From: Deltaproteobacteria bacterium | Lineage (GTDB): Bacteria > Desulfobacterota > DSM-4660 > Desulfatiglandales > HGW-15 | Direction of reading: 5' to 3' | DNA length: 12,114 nucleotides | NCBI GenBank assembly: GCA_019307805.1 | Contig: JAFDIX010000190.1 | Coordinates: 1 to 12,114, forward strand | Part shown: piece after piece, positions 6,360 to 12,114 of the stretch | Numbering within the stretch: the first letter of the stretch is position 1 | How the letters are laid out: each line of letters begins with the position of its first letter | Position numbers and translations under genes: made by a program | Notes under the pieces: model-generated | Seen by the model: only the letters and a program-made list of their open reading frames with translations | Told to the model about the DNA's origin: nothing | Databases searched by the model: none

Positions 6360-7732
6360 GGGAAGATTTTGCCGGGGTTGAGCACCCCGTTAGGATCAAA
6401 TGCCTTTTTCAGCCTGGACATCAGGGCGAGGGTCGGTCCGGAAAGCTCCATCCCAATGAAGGGAGACTTGGTGATTCCAATGCCGTGTTCCCCTGAAATC
6501 GTGCCTCCCATCCCAATGACCTCCTCGAACAATTCCTTCACTACCGCATCGATCTTTTCCACTTCCTCCGGATTGGTTTTGTCGAACATGATGTTCACAT
6601 GAATGTTCCCATCTCCAGCATGACCAAAGGCCGGAATGGGGAGTGCGTATTTCTCCCCTAGCTGTTCCAGGAATGCGACCATATCAGGCAAACGGGTTCT
6701 CGGCACCACAATATCTTCACTGACCTTGTTGGGCTTCAGTGCCATGAGGGCCTCGGAAAGCTCTCTTCTTGTCTCCCAGAGCATTTCAGCCCCCTCTTCA
6801 TTGGATGCGGCTTCAAAATGGATTGCGCCACAGCGCATGCATGTCTCCCGGACCTTCAGGGCCTCACTCCGGGTGAGCACTTCGTCGCCATCGACTTCAA
6901 GGAGGAGTAGGGCCCCGGTGTTTTTCGGGATAGAGAAATGGATTTTATCCCGCACGGTCTCTACGCTGAGCCTGTCCATGAACTCCATGGTTGTAGGAAC
7001 CACCTTGCTCAATAATATTTCTGTGACGGTCTTAACCGCCAGGGAGGTATTCTCAAAGCAGGCCAGCATTGTCTTTTTGGTGGCGGGCAGGGGTATCAGG
7101 CGGAGCGTGGCAGCGGTGACCACCGCCAGGGTCCCTTCGGATCCGACAATCAGCCGGGTGAGGTCATACCCCACAACGCCCTTGCTCGTATCCACACCCG
7201 TTTGGATGATTTCTCCCGTGGGGAGAACGACTTTGAGTCCAAGGACATAATCCCTGGTAACTCCATATTTGACCGCCCTCAGCCCTCCTGCACATTCAGC
7301 AACATTGCCCCCAATGGTCGAGATTTTAAGGCTTGCCGGATCCGGCGGATAAAAAAGACCCCGCTTCTCCACTTTTTCCTGAAGGTGCGAGGTGATGACA
7401 CCCGGTTCCACCTTGGCAATGAAATTCCGATGGTCAATGCCCAGGATACGGTTGAGACGGTCCATGGCGAGGATAAGTCCTCCCCGGACCGGCAGGGCCC
7501 CTCCACTCTTCCCGCTTCCCGCCCCCCTGGGTATGACCGGAAAAAATTCCCTGTTGGCCAATTGCAGAATCTCGGAGATCTCTTCGCTGTTTTTGGGGAA
7601 TGCCACGGCATCGGGCATGTATGCAAGGCTTGTGGCATCGCTGGCAAACTCCACCAGATCCTCCGGGCGGGTGACCAGGGATTTGGCGCCCACAATGCGA
7701 GAGATCTTCTCTAGAGTGGCCTCTGGAATCAT
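6356..7732 (-). CDS. glcD: FAD-linked 2-hydroxyacid dehydrogenase/oxidase, GlcD or D-lactate dehydrogenase type
   Basis: This family oxidises D-2-hydroxyacids (glycolate, D-lactate, D-2-hydroxyglutarate) using FAD and passes electrons to an iron-sulfur partner, a quinone/cytochrome or an electron-transfer flavoprotein. The 458 residues show an N-terminal FAD-binding (PCMH) domain with PRGAGSGKSGGALPV (68-82), GGNVAECAGGLRAVKYGVTRDYVLGL (about 141-166) and GSEGTL (197-202). A C-terminal FAD-oxidase domain follows, with SEDIVVPRTRLP, GHAGDGNIHVN (370-380, metal-site H371 and H378) and GGTISGEHGIG (409-419, E415). It ends NPGKIFP. The start ATG overlaps the recR stop as ATGA, and no separate ribosome site is evident, so translational coupling is likely. 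No GlcE or GlcF gene is adjacent, so the electron acceptor and exact substrate cannot be told. The stop lies at the CTAG edge of the inverted-repeat element. Confidence 0.9.
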   Translation of the reverse strand: MIPEATLEKISRIVGAKSLVTRPEDLVEFASDATSLAYMPDAVAFPKNSEEISEILQLANREFFPVIPRGAGSGKSGGALPVRGGLILAMDRLNRILGIDHRNFIAKVEPGVITSHLQEKVEKRGLFYPPDPASLKISTIGGNVAECAGGLRAVKYGVTRDYVLGLKVVLPTGEIIQTGVDTSKGVVGYDLTRLIVGSEGTLAVVTAATLRLIPLPATKKTMLACFENTSLAVKTVTEILLSKVVPTTMEFMDRLSVETVRDKIHFSIPKNTGALLLLEVDGDEVLTRSEALKVRETCMRCGAIHFEAASNEEGAEMLWETRRELSEALMALKPNKVSEDIVVPRTRLPDMVAFLEQLGEKYALPIPAFGHAGDGNIHVNIMFDKTNPEEVEKIDAVVKELFEEVIGMGGTISGEHGIGITKSPFIGMELSGPTLALMSRLKKAFDPNGVLNPGKIFP

Positions 7733-8334
7733 GATATAATAGGGATTCTGCTTTTAATGGAATGCTGCAGAGTCATGGAGTCCATGTACTTCAAATCTCC
7801 CCCCATGGGGACCCCAAGGGCGATCCTGGAGAGCCTGAGGCCTTTCTCGGAAAGGGAAGAAATGAGATAGGAAGCGGTCGCTTCGCCCTCTGCCGTAGGA
7901 TTTGTGGCCAGGATGACCTCCTCTATATTTTCTTTTTGAAGCCGGGCAAGGAGCTCTCCAATTTTCAGGTCCTCCGGCCCCACCCCATCCAGAGGGGAGA
8001 GCACCCCCTGAAGCACATGATACCTGCCCCTGTAACTCCCGGATTCTTCAATGGCCAATTGGTCTCCAGGCCCTTCTACAACACAGATAACACCATTGGC
8101 GCGATGCTCATCCCTGCAAATGTCGCAGGGGTCTTCCTCTGTGAAGTTGAAGCAGGTGGAACAGAAACGAATTTTTTCTTTGACATTCAAGAGGCTGTTT
8201 GCAAGATCCTCTGCCAACTTTTTTTCACTCTTGAGGACGTGCAAGGCCACCCTTGTCGCAGATTTCTGGCCAATCCCGGGGAGTTTGGTAAAATGATGGA
8301 TGAGTAATTCCAGAGGGGGAGGGTATATGCCCAT
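7729..8334 (-). CDS. recR: Recombination protein RecR
   Basis: RecR works with RecF and RecO to load RecA onto gapped DNA during recombinational repair. The 201 residues match the family length. Seen: a helix-hairpin-helix LPGIGQKSATRVALHVL (18-34), a four-cysteine zinc finger CSTC...CDIC (C58, C61, C70, C73), a TOPRIM domain starting VICVVEGPGD (E87, D91) with LSPLDGVGPEDL, and the C-terminal GVPMGGDLKYMDSMTL. A GAGGA ribosome site sits 8 nt before the ATG, in the 14-nt gap after ybaB. Third gene of the dnaX-ybaB-recR set, and overlapped by glcD at its stop. Confidence 0.97.
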   Translation of the reverse strand: MGIYPPPLELLIHHFTKLPGIGQKSATRVALHVLKSEKKLAEDLANSLLNVKEKIRFCSTCFNFTEEDPCDICRDEHRANGVICVVEGPGDQLAIEESGSYRGRYHVLQGVLSPLDGVGPEDLKIGELLARLQKENIEEVILATNPTAEGEATASYLISSLSEKGLRLSRIALGVPMGGDLKYMDSMTLQHSIKSRIPIIS

Positions 8335-8348
8335 GATTCAAATCCTCG

Positions 8349-8675
8349 TCACATCAGGCCTGGAATGGGGATATTCATCCCGCTTGTCAATTTTCCCATC
8401 TCCTGGTTGACCATCTCCTTTGCTCTGGAGAGTCCGTCATTGACGGCAGCGATAACCAGATCCTGAAGCATCTCCAACTCCTCAGGGTCAACCACTTCCG
8501 GATCAATATTAATGGAAAGGATTTCCTGTTTACCGTTGACAACCACAGTCACCATACCCCCGCCTGCAGAAGCTTCCATCGTCCTGTCTCCAAGCTCTTC
8601 CTGGAGTTTGGCGACCTTGTCCTGAAACTGTTGTGCCTGTTTCAGGAGATTTCCCATATTTGGCATTCCTTTCAT
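8349..8675 (-). CDS. ybaB: Nucleoid-associated protein YbaB/EbfC
   Basis: This is a small dimeric DNA-binding protein of the YbaB/EbfC family that coats the nucleoid; its gene is conserved between dnaX and recR in many bacteria. The 108 residues begin MKGMPNMGNLLKQAQQFQDKVAKLQEEL (N-terminal helix), followed by SAGGGMVTVVVNGKQEILSINIDPEVVDPEELEMLQDLVIAAVNDGL, which is the family core. The tail is Gly/Pro/Met-rich (GMNIPIPGLM). A strong AAGGAGG ribosome site precedes the ATG. The gene lies 47 bp downstream of dnaX and 14 bp upstream of recR. Confidence 0.96.
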   Translation of the reverse strand: MKGMPNMGNLLKQAQQFQDKVAKLQEELGDRTMEASAGGGMVTVVVNGKQEILSINIDPEVVDPEELEMLQDLVIAAVNDGLSRAKEMVNQEMGKLTSGMNIPIPGLM

Positions 8676-8722
8676 AGCTCTTTCCTCCTTGTAGAAATAT
8701 TATTCCCGCGGTTTTTTCGTTT

Positions 8723-10348
8723 TCAATCCCCGGCGGGGGTCTCTTCTTTGATCTTCCCTTGGAACATCTCAAGAATGTCCTGCACCGGGCGGGGAAATTC
8801 CTTGCTGTTTTTTTGAAAATTTTCAGATGGTCTATTGTCCGAATGCTTTACAGGTTCTTGTTCCTGCGAAACTCCTTCTAAAATTTTTATTTTGATTTCC
8901 GGGCCGAAGAAATCAATGCAAAAGCCTTTAAGCTTCTCAATATTCTCCGGTTCATCAAGATAGGCTGAGGCAAAAGAATTGCCCGCCTTGGTTATTTCCA
9001 GGGTATTATCACCCTTATTTTCCATATGGCATTGCCTGAGGACATTGGCCATGCCCTTGTTTTTCGTTGCAAGCCGGGGCAGGAAGGCCTCCCAGGTTTT
9101 CTTCCCGGAGCCGGGGTTTCTCTTTTGAGGCGGTGGTTCTTCTCCCCAGGGAGCAGATGGCTCTGAAAGAGAGGGATGGGGATTCCCTTCAGGATTGCCC
9201 GAGGGCATTGTCAACCTTTTTTCGAGTGACTCAATCTTTTGAATCAATTGATCGAAAGAGAGGATTTCCCCGATACGGCATAACTTGACCATCAGGGTCT
9301 CCAATAGGAGTCGGGGGTGCAGGGTAAATCTCAAATCTGCTTCCCTGACAATCAGTAGATTGAGTATTTGTTGAAGGGTCTCAATCCCGGCCACTTCCGC
9401 CTGACGTCCTATCTCCTCTCGGTCGCTGTCGGCCATATCCATGTGGGCCTCGGGAGCAATCAGGCAGACAAGGAGATTTCGAAAGTGATCCATCAGGGCA
9501 CGATAGAATTCTTTGATGTCATGCCCGTAATTGTAAATCCCGTCAATAATTTCGAGGCACTTTGCCGGGGACCCTTGAATGATGGCCAGGGAGGTCTCAA
9601 ATATAAGGTCCCTGTCAACAATACCAAGAATATCCGTAATTTGGCCGTCATCAACCTTTGCACCGGTAAAGGAAGAGACTTGATCCAGAAGACTCTCTGC
9701 ATCCCTCATGCTTCCTTCCGACTCCCTGGCAATAAGGGCCAGTCCTGATTGAGTAATTTCGATACTTTCTTCTTTTGCAATCCGCTCCAGGTGCTTCACT
9801 ATCTGGCTCAAGGGGATTCTTTTGAAATCAAAACGTTGACACCTCGACAGGATGGTGACCGGCACCTTATGCGGTTCCGTGGTAGCAAAAATGAATTTGA
9901 CGTGGGGGGGGGGCTCTTCCAGGGTTTTGAGGAGTGCATTGAAGGCGGGCAGGGTGAGCATATGCACTTCATCAATAATATAGATTCTAAATTTACTGGA
10001 CGCGGGCATATATTTGATATTTTCCCGAAGTTCCCGGATTTCATCAATGCCACGGTTTGAGGCCCCGTCAATTTCCTGGACATCCACTGAAGAGCCGCTG
10101 GTTATTTCCCTGCAGGAATGGCAGGCATTGCAGGGAATTCCCGGATCCCCTTTTTCGCAGTTAATGGCCTTGGCGAGAATCCTGGCAACAGAGGTCTTGC
10201 CGACACCCCTTGCCCCGCTGAAGAGATAGGCATGGGCCAGTCGATCCGTCTTGATGGCGTTCATCAGTGTCTGTGTGATATGTTCCTGGCCTATCACATC
10301 CTGAAAGACCTGGGGACGCCATTTTCTGGCCAATACTTCATATGCCAT
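8723..10348 (-). CDS. dnaX: DNA polymerase III subunits gamma/tau (DnaX)
   Basis: DnaX is the clamp-loader ATPase of the replicative polymerase. The 541 residues contain the AAA+ module: Walker A GARGVGKTS (45-53), zinc-binding cysteines C64, C73, C76 and C79, Walker B IIDEVHML (D126, E127), sensor 1 FATTEPHKVP, the SRC arginine-finger motif (168-170) and sensor 2 GSMRDAESLLDQ (R215). A clamp-loader domain III follows to about residue 360, then a Pro/Ser-rich linker (about 380-415) and a short tau-like tail. It is shorter than E. coli tau (643). No E. coli-type AAAAAAG frameshift site is seen in the linker; the only slippery heptamer is A-AAA-AAC near codon 513. A run of ten C residues encodes the conserved EEPPPH. 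An AAGGG ribosome site lies 7 nt upstream. First gene of the operon. Confidence 0.97.
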   Translation of the reverse strand: MAYEVLARKWRPQVFQDVIGQEHITQTLMNAIKTDRLAHAYLFSGARGVGKTSVARILAKAINCEKGDPGIPCNACHSCREITSGSSVDVQEIDGASNRGIDEIRELRENIKYMPASSKFRIYIIDEVHMLTLPAFNALLKTLEEPPPHVKFIFATTEPHKVPVTILSRCQRFDFKRIPLSQIVKHLERIAKEESIEITQSGLALIARESEGSMRDAESLLDQVSSFTGAKVDDGQITDILGIVDRDLIFETSLAIIQGSPAKCLEIIDGIYNYGHDIKEFYRALMDHFRNLLVCLIAPEAHMDMADSDREEIGRQAEVAGIETLQQILNLLIVREADLRFTLHPRLLLETLMVKLCRIGEILSFDQLIQKIESLEKRLTMPSGNPEGNPHPSLSEPSAPWGEEPPPQKRNPGSGKKTWEAFLPRLATKNKGMANVLRQCHMENKGDNTLEITKAGNSFASAYLDEPENIEKLKGFCIDFFGPEIKIKILEGVSQEQEPVKHSDNRPSENFQKNSKEFPRPVQDILEMFQGKIKEETPAGD

Positions 10349-10446
10349 ATTCTAACCCTTAATAAGTGTCCGGGGATTTCTGACAGGGCGGACCACTGAC
10401 CTGCTGAAGACCCTGTTTTCATCACCCCTCAGGGTAAAACGAAAAC

Positions 10447-10541
10447 TGGCGGAGAGAGAGGGATTCGAACCCTCGGTACCGCCTGTTAGCAGTACACGCG
10501 ATTTCCAGTCGCGCTCCTTCAGCCAGCTCGGACATCTCTCC
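10447..10541 (-). tRNA. tRNA-Ser, anticodon GGA
   Basis: On the minus strand the gene reads GGAGAGATGTCCGAG... with a 7-bp acceptor stem (GGAGAGA/TCTCTCC), discriminator G and an encoded CCA (10449-10447). The anticodon stem is CGCGA/TCGCG around the loop CTGGAAA, giving anticodon GGA, which reads UCC and UCU. The long variable arm typical of serine tRNAs folds as TACTGC-taaca-GGCGGTA with one G-T pair. The T-arm is GAGGG-TTCGAAT-CCCTC. Total length is 95 nt including CCA. It lies 98 bp upstream of dnaX in the same direction, so co-transcription is possible. Confidence 0.95.
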
Positions 10542-10611
10542 GCAAAAGTGCTTTTGGGGGATATTTGCCTGGAAATACTAAAGTATCCCGAATTAAGAGT
10601 CTTCATAGCCC

Positions 10612-10639
10612 AAGAACTTAAAATTTGTGTCAAGTTCTT
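10612..10639 (-). promoter_or_regulatory. Inverted repeat carrying a TTGACA, possible tRNA-Ser/dnaX promoter or operator
   Basis: AAGAACTT (10612-10619) and AAGTTCTT (10632-10639) form a perfect 8-bp inverted repeat with a 12-nt spacer. On the minus strand a perfect -35 hexamer TTGACA (10633-10628) sits within its edge. The best -10 partner, TATGAA (10607-10602), is 20 bp away, which is too wide for a strong promoter, so this is only a candidate. It lies about 90 bp before the tRNA 5' end. Confidence 0.3.
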
Positions 10640-10672
10640 AGAAAATTACATAACTCCAGGCAGTTAGCCCGT

Positions 10673-10758
10673 GATGCTAGATACTGGTCTCTGGATGCTG
10701 GATTTTTAACGGCTCTCTTTTTTCTTTATCCAGTATCGAGCATCCAGTATCCAGCATC
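10673..10758. repeat. Imperfect palindrome with 31-nt arms (dispersed-repeat-like)
   Basis: The arm 10673-10703 and the inverted arm 10728-10758 match at about 25 of 31 positions across a 24-nt pyrimidine-rich spacer. Both arms are built from repeated GATGCTGGAT and GATACTGGAT units, so each arm is itself an internal near-repeat. Such TATCCAGTATCCAGCATCC strings are, as I recall, spread through intergenic regions of several proteobacteria. No coding content is seen. Confidence 0.65.
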
Positions 10759-10762
10759 GGTT

Positions 10763-10811
10763 CGCCTCAAGCAATGTGATATTTACACCATCAACTCGTC
10801 GATTTGAGGCG
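10763..10811. repeat. Wide 8-bp inverted repeat
   Basis: CGCCTCAA (10763-10770) and TTGAGGCG (10804-10811) are perfect inverted copies separated by 33 nt. They start 4 nt after the larger palindrome and may belong to the same element or be a separate stem. Eight-base arms at this distance could also be chance. Confidence 0.35.
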
Positions 10812-10925
10812 CAACTTCGCTAGTTTTGCCGAACAAAAACTTTAACACAATCATGGTGGTCTCGCAACCAGATTTACATCACAATCCCAGCCTACTGTCC
10901 CAGAAATATTTGGAAGGTTTGAAAA

Positions 10926-10954
10926 TTGACACACGGGGTCGATTCACCTATACT
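10926..10954 (+). promoter_or_regulatory. Sigma70-type promoter for the alcohol dehydrogenase
   Basis: A perfect TTGACA (10926-10931), a 17-bp spacer and TATACT (10949-10954) give a near-consensus promoter. The expected start near 10961 leaves a leader of about 87 nt. No stem-loop strong enough to suggest a riboswitch is seen in it. Confidence 0.75.
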
Positions 10955-11047
10955 CCGGCGCTGAAAGAAGAGTGATGGAAACACATTATCCAGGACGATA
11001 ATCCAGGTAAATTGTTTAGCAATGTCTATAAAAAAGGAGGGTTTTTT

Positions 11048-12114
11048 ATGACTGAGGCGATTCCGAAAAGCATGAAAGCGGCCAGAACTTACGGCTTTGG
11101 CGATGTCCGTATTGATGAGGTCGATGTCCCCCAGCTTCAGAAGGGCGAAGCACTCGTCCGGGTTCGTTCCTGCGGTATCTGTGGGACGGATGCCCATATC
11201 TTGAAAGGGGCGTTTGAAGGCATCTGGCCCCCCCACTTCCCCTTTACTCAGGGCCACGAGGTAGCCGGCGAGGTGGTTGCCGTTGCAGAGGATGTGGATA
11301 TGGTAAAGCCGGGGGATCGGATTGTGGCTGATGACCACAGACCCTGTCTCACCTGCAGGATGTGCCGAACCGGACGTTATGTGCTCTGCGAAACGGCCGG
11401 TCAGCTCAAGCCGGGCGGCCACCGTCTTACCGGTCACGATACGGATGGCGGTTTTGCCGAATATCTGAATTATCCCCAGTATGTCCTGCACAAGATTCCT
11501 GACAGCCTCAGTTTTGATGAGTCGGTCATCATCAATACTGCGACAACCGCCCTCAATGCCATTAACCGGTCCCGAATCATGCCCGGGGACACGGTTCTGG
11601 TCGTAGGTCCCGGTCTCATGGGGCTCTGTACACTTCAGTTGGCCCTTGCGTCCGGAAGCCCCAAGGTCATTGTTGCGGGTCGGGGAGACCGGCTCAAGAT
11701 GGCGAAGGAACTCGGGGCCTGGGAGACAGTGGACACCACCAAGGATGACACCGTGAGCAGGGTAATGGAACTCACGGCCGGCCGGGGTGCGGATGTGGTC
11801 ATCGAGTGTGCCGGAAGCCCCGAGGCCATGAAATCGGCCCTGGGAGCAGTGCGACGCGGGGGACGGGTTTCATTGACCGGGGTCAATGGGAATCAGGAAG
11901 TCCCCTTTGTTACGGACAAGATTGTTCTGGATGAAGTGGATATCTACGGGGTGCGCTCCCATCCAAATACCTGGGAGGCAACCATTGCCCTGGTTGCCGC
12001 GGGAAAGCTTGATGCAAGCCGTCTCGTCACCCACAGACTCCCTTTGGAGAAGTTCATGGAGGGTCTGGATATCTTTGTCAACAGGAAAGAAGGGTGTATA
12101 CGGGTTGTCATGAA
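11048..12114 (+). CDS. Zinc-dependent medium-chain alcohol/polyol dehydrogenase (3' end missing)
   Basis: This MDR-superfamily enzyme oxidises an alcohol or polyol (or reduces the carbonyl) with NAD(P). The frame runs open from ATG 11048 to the edge; 355 codons are present, so only a few should be missing. AAGGAGG (11034-11040) sits 7 nt upstream and fixes the start. Seen: the catalytic zinc motif CGICGTD (C42), GHE (H70-E71), a structural zinc lobe with C100, C103, C106 and C114, GGFAEY, and a Rossmann motif VVGPGLMG (G187, G189, G192), then GRGADVVIECAGSPEAM and a RRGGRVSLTG strand. It resembles the threonine/sorbitol dehydrogenase side of the family, but the substrate cannot be read from sequence. 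It has its own strong promoter and appears to begin a new transcription unit. Confidence 0.92.
   Translation, partial: MTEAIPKSMKAARTYGFGDVRIDEVDVPQLQKGEALVRVRSCGICGTDAHILKGAFEGIWPPHFPFTQGHEVAGEVVAVAEDVDMVKPGDRIVADDHRPCLTCRMCRTGRYVLCETAGQLKPGGHRLTGHDTDGGFAEYLNYPQYVLHKIPDSLSFDESVIINTATTALNAINRSRIMPGDTVLVVGPGLMGLCTLQLALASGSPKVIVAGRGDRLKMAKELGAWETVDTTKDDTVSRVMELTAGRGADVVIECAGSPEAMKSALGAVRRGGRVSLTGVNGNQEVPFVTDKIVLDEVDIYGVRSHPNTWEATIALVAAGKLDASRLVTHRLPLEKFMEGLDIFVNRKEGCIRVVM

Larger units (their letters stand above)
10542..11047. other. Non-coding region between tRNA-Ser and the alcohol dehydrogenase
   Basis: These 506 bp contain no convincing gene. They hold an inverted repeat overlapping a TTGACA (10612-10639), a large imperfect palindrome (10673-10758), a wide 8-bp inverted repeat (10763-10811), a near-consensus promoter (10926-10954) and an 87-nt leader ending in a strong ribosome site AAGGAGG (11034-11040). 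The 10673-10758 palindrome makes this look like an insertion-tolerant spot beside a tRNA gene, but no integrase or attachment repeat is visible. Confidence 0.65.

Noticed and set aside
10408..10432. Hairpin ACCCTG...CAGGGT between tRNA-Ser and dnaX as a terminator
   Set aside because: Only six base pairs with a long loop and no T-run on the minus strand after the stem.
10763..10811. Possible integron attC-like site (CGCCTCAAG ... TTTGAGGCGCAAC)
   Set aside because: The ends do not fit the RYYYAAC/GTTRRRY core pattern, and no integrase or cassette gene is present.
139..10908. A 13-bp exact direct repeat, TGTCCCAGAAATA, at 139-151 and 10896-10908
   Set aside because: About one such 13-mer pair is expected by chance in 12 kb, and the flanks do not match. 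Not reported as an attachment site or repeat.
10892..11491. 199-residue minus-strand frame antisense to the alcohol dehydrogenase
   Set aside because: The plus strand carries clear dehydrogenase motifs, a promoter and a ribosome site; the antisense protein has no recognisable motif.

Overview
The window looks like chromosomal DNA from a Gram-negative bacterium, most likely a Desulfobacterota (former Deltaproteobacteria) lineage. LptD implies an outer membrane, the dnaX-ybaB-recR cluster is bacterial housekeeping, and a GlcD-type FAD oxidase next to a phosphofructokinase with a pyrophosphate-type signature fits anaerobic sulfate-reducing or syntrophic groups. The lineage is inferred from gene content and protein flavour, not measured. 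Base composition and codon use look even throughout, and there is no phage, plasmid or CRISPR content.

Layout. (1) Positions 1-3735, plus strand: the last 43 codons of a UvrD/PcrA-type helicase, then folC and lptD in a tight pair. The FolC reading frame is full but lacks the ATP-binding P-loop segment. (2) 3742-4557, minus strand: uppP, converging on lptD with 6 bp between the stop codons. (3) 4558-5135: a non-coding stretch with several palindromes, a dispersed-repeat-like inverted repeat and a near-consensus promoter. (4) 5136-6203, plus strand: a phosphofructokinase of the pyrophosphate-type subfamily with altered active-site residues. (5) 6200-6359: an inverted-repeat (MITE-like) element filling the whole gap between two convergent genes, bounded by CTAG on each side. 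(6) 6356-10541, minus strand: tRNA-Ser(GGA), dnaX, ybaB, recR and a glcD-like oxidase in one direction, the last four forming a probable operon. (7) 10542-11047: non-coding, with three inverted repeats and a near-consensus promoter. (8) 11048 to the window end, plus strand: a nearly complete zinc-dependent medium-chain alcohol dehydrogenase.

How the genes relate. lptD and uppP both serve envelope building (LPS insertion; recycling of the undecaprenyl carrier). dnaX, ybaB and recR are the classic replication/recombination cluster, and glcD is joined to recR by an ATGA overlap, so an energy-metabolism oxidase is probably co-translated with a repair protein. pfkA and the alcohol dehydrogenase each carry their own strong sigma70-type promoter.

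I see no wholly new multi-gene system. The most checkable oddities are the FolC P-loop deletion, the CTAG-flanked element that appears to have split a stop-codon site once shared by pfkA and glcD, and the unusual phosphofructokinase active site.
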